A DNA stretch of 8,152 nucleotides, taken from DHVE2 group archaeon (lineage in GTDB: Archaea > Thermoplasmatota > Thermoplasmata > Thermoplasmatales > Aciduliprofundaceae). The DNA lies in assembly GCA_015522935.1 (NCBI GenBank), contig WALH01000031.1, forward strand, positions 1 to 8,152. The letters are read 5' to 3'. Under the pieces are notes generated by a model. That model searched no databases and was not told the DNA's origin. It saw nothing but the letters and a program-made list of their open reading frames with translations. Position 1 is the first letter of the stretch, and each line of letters starts with the position of its first letter. Shown piece after piece: positions 1 to 5,515 of this stretch. Position numbers and translations under genes: made by a program.

Positions 1-354
1 CCGAGAACTGGTGTGAATATAGCGACTACTTTGCAAAGCATATTTGGAAGACCAGATAGTGTTACAGGTACAGAAACGAGAAATATTGCCATCAGTCTTT
101 ACGGTGTGTCATCTGAGTCCTATGAACTTAATGGAGGGATACTAAACATAAGTTTAAACGATTTTTACAGATACAGCACTTCGTTCTCTCTTGATTTCAC
201 GGACTCATGGATTGAATATATGAATTCTACACTCTCAAATATTGGATTGAGGTATGAGGTGGATTATACAATATCCGGCTCAACGATAACAATCTATGGC
301 GCAAATACGGTAAACCTGAATATGGTTTATCTGAGTTTCGAAATAACGAGGTGA
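1..354 (+). CDS. C-terminal part of a beta-rich, possibly pilin-like protein (5' end outside window)
   Basis: The reading frame is open from base 1 (codons for P-R-T-G precede the GTG at 13), so this is the last 117 residues of a gene that begins left of the window; the GTG at 13 is probably just an internal Val. The visible part has no membrane segment. It is rich in alternating beta-strand patterns with many Ser, Thr, Asn and Gly, ends in a strand-like NLNMVYLSFEITR, and has at least two N-glycosylation sequons (NIS and NST). That fits the exposed C-terminal domain of an exported protein. It stops 5 bp before a secretion ATPase gene, so it is most likely the first visible gene of the pilus operon. 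Archaeal pilins and minor pilins are often encoded next to their assembly ATPase, so a pilin-like substrate is the best guess. The diagnostic N-terminal class III signal peptide would lie outside the window, so this role is inferred. I do not recognise a specific family. Confidence 0.75.
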   Translation, partial: PRTGVNIATTLQSIFGRPDSVTGTETRNIAISLYGVSSESYELNGGILNISLNDFYRYSTSFSLDFTDSWIEYMNSTLSNIGLRYEVDYTISGSTITIYGANTVNLNMVYLSFEITR

Positions 355-355
355 G
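348..355 (+). promoter_or_regulatory. Shine-Dalgarno site deciding the start of the first ATPase
   Basis: GAGGTGAG overlaps the stop codon of the upstream gene and matches the archaeal anti-Shine-Dalgarno sequence. It lies 5 nt before the GTG at 360, the spacing expected for initiation. The alternative GTG at 351 lies inside this motif and has no comparable site of its own upstream, so 360 is preferred over 351. Confidence 0.65.
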
Positions 356-359
356 AAAG

Positions 360-2003
360 GTGGCAAAGGTAACTCCATTTAAAAAAATAAATATGGCGCT
401 CTTTCAGAATATAGTTAAGCCCAATGTTAAAATTAAGATTCCAAGATTCGTACTTCAGAAAAGTGAGAATATTACACCTATCCCCCCTCTCCAGAAAGAG
501 ACATATGAAGTAGCGGAAATTTATCCTATTTACGAACCCTTTGTTTACGCCCGCATCATTTATGACCGTGAGGAATATGAATATCTCTATGAGCTCATAG
601 AACCCCCACTCTCAGAAGAAGAAACCAAACTGATAAACGGGATAAAGAATACGTTAGAAAGAACATTAAAGTATTCTTGGCAGATAATGTCACTTCGAGA
701 TAAGGAACAGTATCTTGAAGAGTCCATAGAGAGTTTTTTCAGAAGCAGAGCAATCAACGTAGACAAAATATCCAAGCAGAAAATTATGTATTACATTAAG
801 AGAGATTATGTAGGCTACCAAAAAATAGATGGCTTGCTGAGGGATGAAAATGTTGAGGATATCTCGTGTGATGGTGTGGATGTACCGATATATGTTTATC
901 ACAGAAAATATCAGTCTGTAAAAACAATGCTGAAATTTGATGATGATGATGAACTCAACTCATTTGTGGTGTACATATCCCAGAAATGCGGCAGGCAGAT
1001 TTCCGTGGCGGACCCAATATTGGATGGAACAACTGCGGAAGGACACCGAGTTCAGGCAACCTACGGTCGGGAAGTCACAACAAGAGGTGCAACTTTTACC
1101 ATAAGAAGGTTTAAGGAAAAACCGTTCACTCCCACAGAACTTGTGCTGTATGGAACGGCATCGCCCGAAATGGTCGCATATCTGTGGCTGATGGTTGAGC
1201 AGGGAGAGAGCGCAATAGTTATAGGAGGTCCGGCAAGCGGAAAGACCTCAACGCTCAACGCATTTACAATGTTCATACCTCCAGCTGCAAAGATAGTCAG
1301 TATGGAAGATACACGAGAAATCAATTTACCACATCAAAACTGGATTCCCGGAACAACAAGAAGCGGTACAGGGGAGAAATCTCTACTTGGAAAAGCTGCA
1401 GGTGAGATAGATATGTATGATTTGGTTCGTGCTGCACTTCGACAGAGACCGAATTACATTGTTGTGGGTGAGGTGAGGGGTAAAGAGACATACACGATGT
1501 TTCAGGCAATGGCCACGGGTCATACAACCTACTCCACCATGCATGCTGATTCCATAGTATCCATGATTCATCGTTTAGAGAATCCGCCTATTAACTGCCC
1601 GAGAATTCTCATGACCGCTTTAAATACCGTTATAATCGAGAAGATTGTGAGGGTAAAGGATGAGATGGTGAGAAGAATAACGCAGATTGTCGAGATTGTT
1701 GGTTTTGAAACTGAAACAAATGAATTAATCACGAATGTGGTTTTTGAGTGGGATGGAGAGAAAGACAGACATGTTTACAAGGGTCACAGCTACCTGTTTG
1801 ATAAAATCATGACAATGAAGAACCTCACTCATGATGAGATGATGGAGGAGTTTGAAAGAAGAACTGACATAGCAAGATACTGGGTTAAAAAGAGGGTTCT
1901 GGATTACAGGGATATATGGGGAACAATATCCGATTACTATAAGGACCCGCTTGGTACAATTGAAAACATAAGAAAAGAACTTGAGGAGGATGAGATAAAA
2001 TGA
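360..2003 (+). CDS. Type II/IV secretion system ATPase, archaeal FlaI/GspE/TadA family (copy 1)
   Basis: Cytoplasmic hexameric ATPase expected to power assembly of pilin-like subunits through the membrane platform encoded just downstream. It is 547 aa from the GTG at 360 (550 aa from GTG 351; ATG 393 is a further option). The N-terminal domain has the archaeal EDISCDG motif (residues 166-172) followed by PIYVYHR. The RecA-like C-terminal domain has Walker A GGPASGKT (289-296, K295), an Asp box VSMEDTRE (E316, D317), Walker B VVGEVRG (E371), and a His box ATGHTTYSTMHAD with H388 and H395. An Arg pair at R249-R250 (TIRRF) could act at the interdomain or subunit interface. All core ATPase motifs are intact. 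An oddity is TAEGHR at 225-230, where the second copy and most relatives have LPDGSR. The stop overlaps the next ATG by 4 bp, implying translational coupling. Family assignment is secure. Pilus rather than archaellum function is inferred, because no ArlH-type gene is present and the platform is split. Confidence 0.95.
   Translation: MAKVTPFKKINMALFQNIVKPNVKIKIPRFVLQKSENITPIPPLQKETYEVAEIYPIYEPFVYARIIYDREEYEYLYELIEPPLSEEETKLINGIKNTLERTLKYSWQIMSLRDKEQYLEESIESFFRSRAINVDKISKQKIMYYIKRDYVGYQKIDGLLRDENVEDISCDGVDVPIYVYHRKYQSVKTMLKFDDDDELNSFVVYISQKCGRQISVADPILDGTTAEGHRVQATYGREVTTRGATFTIRRFKEKPFTPTELVLYGTASPEMVAYLWLMVEQGESAIVIGGPASGKTSTLNAFTMFIPPAAKIVSMEDTREINLPHQNWIPGTTRSGTGEKSLLGKAAGEIDMYDLVRAALRQRPNYIVVGEVRGKETYTMFQAMATGHTTYSTMHADSIVSMIHRLENPPINCPRILMTALNTVIIEKIVRVKDEMVRRITQIVEIVGFETETNELITNVVFEWDGEKDRHVYKGHSYLFDKIMTMKNLTHDEMMEEFERRTDIARYWVKKRVLDYRDIWGTISDYYKDPLGTIENIRKELEEDEIK
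1983..1990 (+). promoter_or_regulatory. Ribosome-binding site for first platform gene
   Basis: A GAGGAGGA purine run inside the 3' end of the ATPase gene; its GGAGG core ends 10 nt before the ATG at 2000. It supports that start alongside coupling through the ATGA overlap. Confidence 0.5.
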
Positions 2004-2998
2004 GCATTTTTGCAAAATTATTTGCAAAGTATGCACCCAATCCTACTGAGGAAATGAACTACAAGGTTAGACTTCCTCGGGGGAGCCTTCCATCCTACAT
2101 AACTCTCCCATCCTATTACAGGATAGCTTGGAAGGTTATGGGGAAACTGGCAGAAAAAAATGTTAAAAATAAAAAATATGCCAAACTTGAAACTGATTTA
2201 CTTAGGGCTCACATTCTCCTGAGACCACAGGAGTATCTGGCCTACGTTTACTTTACAACTCTACTTGTGGGGATAATAAGCGTAGTTATAGGCGGTTTTC
2301 TTATGATTTTAGGTATGTTGAAACTCTCTGGTGGTGCAATGATCATGATGGTCATGACGGGCCTTATGATAATAGTTATAGGACCGACCATCGTTTATGC
2401 AATTCTTCCATCATCACCTTCATCAAAAGCTAAAAAGAGGGCAAAAGATATAGATGCACATTTAGCATCATCTATGAATTTCATTGCATCGTTATCGTCT
2501 GCGGATGTAACTGTGGCTACCATATTTAAGGAACTGGCAACCAGACCAGAATACGGGGAAATTGCCAAGGAAGCTGAATGGATAACAAGAGATACCGAAC
2601 TCTTGGGAAAGGATATTTTAACTGCCATAGCCGATGCATCCAAGAGAAGCCCATCAACAAAATGGCAGGAATTCCTGCAGGGAGTGATTACCACAGCCAC
2701 ATCAGGAGGTAGGTTAAAGCCATTCTTTATAAGCAAAGCGGATGAATATGAGAAGGAAGAAAAACTTAATCTCCGTAAAAAACTTGAAAACATGGGTTTA
2801 TTTGCAGAAGTCTACGTAACTGTTGGTGTAGCTTTTCCGCTCTTCCTTGTTATTATCCTAGCTATAATGGCACTGATTAACGCATCTTCCAGTGCGATGG
2901 TGATTATGGTTTTAGAGGTAACGGTAATTGTTATGATACCCCTTATAATCTTCGTGTTCAGTTACTTCATATACAGCACAAGTAAGGAGGTGGGGTAA
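2000..2998 (+). CDS. T2SF/TadB-like pilus platform membrane protein, first half of a split FlaJ-type platform
   Basis: Integral membrane protein of 332 aa expected to form the platform that couples the cytoplasmic ATPase to pilin insertion. The N-terminal 75 residues are soluble. Hydrophobic segments lie at about 80-105, 112-136, 268-293 and 299-325, giving four helices. Between the second and third is a cytoplasmic helical domain (about 137-265) containing SSMNFIASLSSADVTVATIF, followed by EFLQGVITTATSGG, the layout of one T2SF domain. Archaeal FlaJ/ArlJ normally carries two such domains in one chain of roughly 550 aa. Here they are on two proteins, this one and its downstream neighbour, as in TadB/TadC and in Epd pili, where EpdJ and EpdK are separate. 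The ATG overlaps the upstream stop by 4 bp. Family assignment rests on topology, motif style and context between ATPase genes; no catalytic residues are expected. Confidence 0.88.
   Translation: MSIFAKLFAKYAPNPTEEMNYKVRLPRGSLPSYITLPSYYRIAWKVMGKLAEKNVKNKKYAKLETDLLRAHILLRPQEYLAYVYFTTLLVGIISVVIGGFLMILGMLKLSGGAMIMMVMTGLMIIVIGPTIVYAILPSSPSSKAKKRAKDIDAHLASSMNFIASLSSADVTVATIFKELATRPEYGEIAKEAEWITRDTELLGKDILTAIADASKRSPSTKWQEFLQGVITTATSGGRLKPFFISKADEYEKEEKLNLRKKLENMGLFAEVYVTVGVAFPLFLVIILAIMALINASSSAMVIMVLEVTVIVMIPLIIFVFSYFIYSTSKEVG
2986..2992 (+). promoter_or_regulatory. Strong Shine-Dalgarno deciding a TTG start
   Basis: GGAGGTG, a full match to the archaeal anti-Shine-Dalgarno core, lies inside the last codons of the upstream gene and ends 7 nt before the TTG at 3000. 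It supports the TTG start over the next in-frame ATG at 3024. Confidence 0.75.
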
Positions 2999-2999
2999 A

Positions 3000-3869
3000 T
3001 TGGCTAAAAAAGAAGAAACTATAATGTATACTTCGGTTGGCATTGGCGGCATACTAATGGCATTAGGGATTGTAATGTATACAAAAAATATGATTATAGC
3101 AGGTTTGAATTATCTTGATTTTATAACCTTGGGGCTCTCTGTTATTCTTCTGTTTCCCGGGATATATGATATTCTTTATTATCGTAGAATAAAAAAGATA
3201 GAGGCGAGGCTTCCTGACTTCCTCAGGGATGTAGCGGAAGCAGGCAGATTCGGAATGACATTAGCGGAAGCGATAATCGTTGCGTCATCCGGCAGGTACG
3301 GCGCCCTTACGGATGAAATTAAGAGAATGGCAGCAAAGATTCAATGGGGTGTGCCCGTGAATGAAGCTCTGGAGACTTTTAATAAGAGGGTCAACACACC
3401 TCTTGTTAACAGGATGGTTGCAATAATAATAAAGGCAAATCAGGCGGGAGGTAACGTGGCAGATGTCTTAAGTATGGTTGCTCATGCTGCAAGAGAAACA
3501 CAGTTAATGGAGAAAGAGAGGTCTATAGAGATGTCAACCTATGCATTCGTGCTTGCAACTGCCTTCTACGTTTACCTTGCCACAATAATAATTCTGAATA
3601 CATCGTTTCTTCCCCAGATGGCAAAAGCAGGAAAGGCAGTATCCGAGAGTCTCGCTCACAGCGCCATAACCAATGTGCCTGTGAGAATTGCCTATGAGAA
3701 CGTACCAATCATAAAGTTTCTGTTTGTACTTTCATCTATAATAAGCGGTGTTGGAGATGGAGTAATGATGGGTATCCTCATTGATGGGCGACTGAAAACG
3801 GGCATGTTTTACGGCTTCGCTCTGCTCATTTCAGGTTATTTAATCCTGCGGCTTGCAGGTGGTATGTGA
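3000..3869 (+). CDS. T2SF/TadC-like pilus platform membrane protein, second half of a split FlaJ-type platform
   Basis: Integral membrane protein of 289 aa and probable partner of the preceding protein in the pilus assembly platform. Hydrophobic segments lie at about 9-28, 38-61, 178-202, 235-258 and 267-286. The cytoplasmic domain at about 62-175 has the T2SF pattern: RLPDFLRDVAEAGRFGMTLAEAI, then WGVPVNEALETF, then ANQAGGNVADVL, where the Gly-rich turn is typical of the family. The C-terminal part SGVGDGVMMGILIDGRLKTG resembles the Gly-rich end of FlaJ-type proteins. The start is TTG, chosen because a full GGAGGTG lies 7 nt upstream; the gap to the previous stop is 1 bp. Starting instead at ATG 3024 would trim the first helix by only a few residues. 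Assignment to the T2SF family is firm. Heteromeric assembly with the upstream protein is inferred from adjacency and from split platforms known in Tad and Epd systems. Confidence 0.9.
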   Translation: MAKKEETIMYTSVGIGGILMALGIVMYTKNMIIAGLNYLDFITLGLSVILLFPGIYDILYYRRIKKIEARLPDFLRDVAEAGRFGMTLAEAIIVASSGRYGALTDEIKRMAAKIQWGVPVNEALETFNKRVNTPLVNRMVAIIIKANQAGGNVADVLSMVAHAARETQLMEKERSIEMSTYAFVLATAFYVYLATIIILNTSFLPQMAKAGKAVSESLAHSAITNVPVRIAYENVPIIKFLFVLSSIISGVGDGVMMGILIDGRLKTGMFYGFALLISGYLILRLAGGM

Positions 3870-3875
3870 GGTGAT
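3868..3875 (+). promoter_or_regulatory. Shine-Dalgarno site for second ATPase
   Basis: GAGGTGAT matches the archaeal anti-Shine-Dalgarno sequence, overlaps the upstream stop codon and ends 5 nt before the ATG at 3881. The 11-bp gap leaves no room for a separate promoter, so the gene is read from the same transcript unless a promoter lies inside the preceding gene. Confidence 0.7.
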
Positions 3876-3880
3876 GAAAA

Positions 3881-5512
3881 ATGGCAATTTCAGGAAAAGT
3901 AAAAATTTACAATATCCTTAAACCAGTGCTCAAGACAAATAACCTTAAAATCAAGCCCACAACAGAGAAAATAGAAGTAAAAGGAGAAGTAACGCCTGTA
4001 CCGGAAATAAAGAATACGAATCTGAGGCAAATTGAGATAAATTCAATAGAGGAGCCTTATTCATATGTGCGTATACTTTATGATAATCTAAACAGCGAGT
4101 ACATATACGAGATAATAGAGCCTCCCCTTATGGAGGAGGATAAAAAAATCTTAAACGATTTGAAAAAGGAACTCATAGAAAGATTTGAGATTAAAGAATT
4201 TGAAAAGGAGGAGGAACGGAAAGAATATCTTTTTGAGATGGCCGAGAAGATACTACAGGAAAAGGACATAAACCTTGACCCGTTGATATGGGAAAGATTA
4301 AAATATTATCTTTATCGGGATTTCCTCGGATATGGAATTGTACAAGTACCTATGATAGATGGTGAGGTAGAAGATATATCATGTGATGGTACCAATATAC
4401 CCATTTACATTTACCATAGAATGTACGGATCCATAAAGTCCAATTTAAAATTTCAAAAGGATAAAGAGCTTGATGATTATGTGATGTGGATAGTGCAGAA
4501 ATCTGGAAGGCACATATCAATCGCGAGCCCGATGGTGGATGCAACACTTCCTGATGGTTCAAGGTTACAGGCAACCTTGGGGACATACGTTACGAAGAGA
4601 GGATCATCTTTTACAGTTAGAAGGTTCAAACCTAATCCATTTACACCAGTGGATCTTGTAAGATTTAAGACCATGAGCCGTGAAATGATGGCGTATCTGT
4701 GGCTTGCTGTTGAAAATGGTATGAGTATGATTGTGTGCGGTGGAACTGCAAGCGGTAAAACAACAACACTAAATGCCGTTCTTCTGTTCATTCCCCCAAA
4801 CATGAAGATCGTGAGTATTGAGGATACCCGTGAATTGAATTTACCTCACGAGAACTGGATCCCCTCTCTTGTGAGAGAAGGTGTAGGAGAACCAAATCCC
4901 GTTACGGGCAAAAAACCGGGAGAAATAGACATGTTCGATCTTCTTAAAGCTGCATTGAGGCAGAGACCACAGTATATAATGGTTGGAGAGGTGAGAGGTG
5001 CTGAAGCCTACACCGTTTTCCAAGCTATGGCAACGGGCAAAACATGCTACACAACATTCCACGCAGAAGATGTAAAAGCTATGGTTCACAGATTTGAGAA
5101 TGCACCCATAAACCTTCCGAGAGCATTGCTAATTGCGCTAAATATAGTTATTCTTCAAGCCCAAGTAAAGGTGGGTACAACCATGACAAGGAGAGTCAAA
5201 TCTATAACTGAGATAGTGGGACTTGACCCAGAAACTAATGAAATTATAACCAATAACGCATATACGTGGAATCCAGCCGATGATAGTTTTAACTACAGTG
5301 GCCATAGTTATGTATATGAGAAGATAGCAACGATTAAGGGATGGACACAGCGGAGAATGGAGTTAGAAGTGAAGCGGAGGGGAAAAATCCTAAAATATAT
5401 GGAAAAGCTTGGCGTGAGATATTACCGTGATGTAGCAAGAGTTGTTTCTGCGTATTACAAAAACCCGGACGAAGTACTAAAAAGGGTAGATGAGGTTTTG
5501 AGTGAAGAGTAA
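3881..5512 (+). CDS. Type II/IV secretion system ATPase, archaeal FlaI/GspE/TadA family (copy 2)
   Basis: A second cytoplasmic secretion ATPase of 543 aa, paralogous to the first and by eye identical at roughly half of the aligned positions in the core. The N-terminal domain has EDISCDG and PIYIYHRMYGS (about 164-184), then LPDGSRLQATLG (223-234) and TVRRF. The RecA-like domain has Walker A GGTASGKT (287-294, K293), an Asp box VSIEDTRE (E314, D315), and Walker B MVGEVRG (E370). The His box reads ATGKTCYTTFHAE: the first His of the usual ATGH is Lys at 387, while H394 is kept. Walker motifs are intact, so ATP binding and hydrolysis are probably retained. Having two ATPases around one split platform suggests separate motors (for example extension and retraction, or different substrates) or a mixed hexamer; the sequence alone does not decide. 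Its stop codon directly abuts the stop of the opposing gene. Confidence 0.95.
   Translation: MAISGKVKIYNILKPVLKTNNLKIKPTTEKIEVKGEVTPVPEIKNTNLRQIEINSIEEPYSYVRILYDNLNSEYIYEIIEPPLMEEDKKILNDLKKELIERFEIKEFEKEEERKEYLFEMAEKILQEKDINLDPLIWERLKYYLYRDFLGYGIVQVPMIDGEVEDISCDGTNIPIYIYHRMYGSIKSNLKFQKDKELDDYVMWIVQKSGRHISIASPMVDATLPDGSRLQATLGTYVTKRGSSFTVRRFKPNPFTPVDLVRFKTMSREMMAYLWLAVENGMSMIVCGGTASGKTTTLNAVLLFIPPNMKIVSIEDTRELNLPHENWIPSLVREGVGEPNPVTGKKPGEIDMFDLLKAALRQRPQYIMVGEVRGAEAYTVFQAMATGKTCYTTFHAEDVKAMVHRFENAPINLPRALLIALNIVILQAQVKVGTTMTRRVKSITEIVGLDPETNEIITNNAYTWNPADDSFNYSGHSYVYEKIATIKGWTQRRMELEVKRRGKILKYMEKLGVRYYRDVARVVSAYYKNPDEVLKRVDEVLSEE
5459..5483 (-). terminator. Possible weak oligo-T terminator of the minus-strand gene
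   Basis: Read on the minus strand, two runs of five T (complement of A-runs at 5479-5483 and 5459-5463) lie 30-56 nt past the stop of the surface-protein gene and inside the ATPase coding sequence. They are short and could be chance. Confidence 0.2.
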
Positions 5513-5515
5513 TTA
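5510..5515. other. Palindromic double stop (TAATTA) of two convergent genes
   Basis: TAA at 5510-5512 ends the plus-strand ATPase, and TAA read on the minus strand from 5515 to 5513 ends the zinc-ribbon surface protein. The genes meet with zero spacer. Confidence 0.9.

Noticed and set aside
13..354. Complete 113-aa protein starting at GTG 13
   Set aside because: The frame is open to base 1 and there is no ribosome site upstream, so this is more likely the end of a longer gene.
351..2003. GTG 351 as start of the first ATPase
   Set aside because: It lies inside the GAGGTGAG motif that is well placed for GTG 360. It remains possible through stop-start coupling.
2395..2793. 132-aa minus-strand open frame, and similar antisense frames over the ATPase and platform genes
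   Set aside because: They oppose strongly recognisable genes, are Ser/Leu-rich as expected of antisense reading, and show no motif or ribosome site.
360..5512. Archaellum (flagellum) operon
   Set aside because: No ArlH-type gene lies next to the ATPase, the platform is split rather than one ArlJ-like chain, and there are two ATPases; an Epd/Tad-like pilus fits better.
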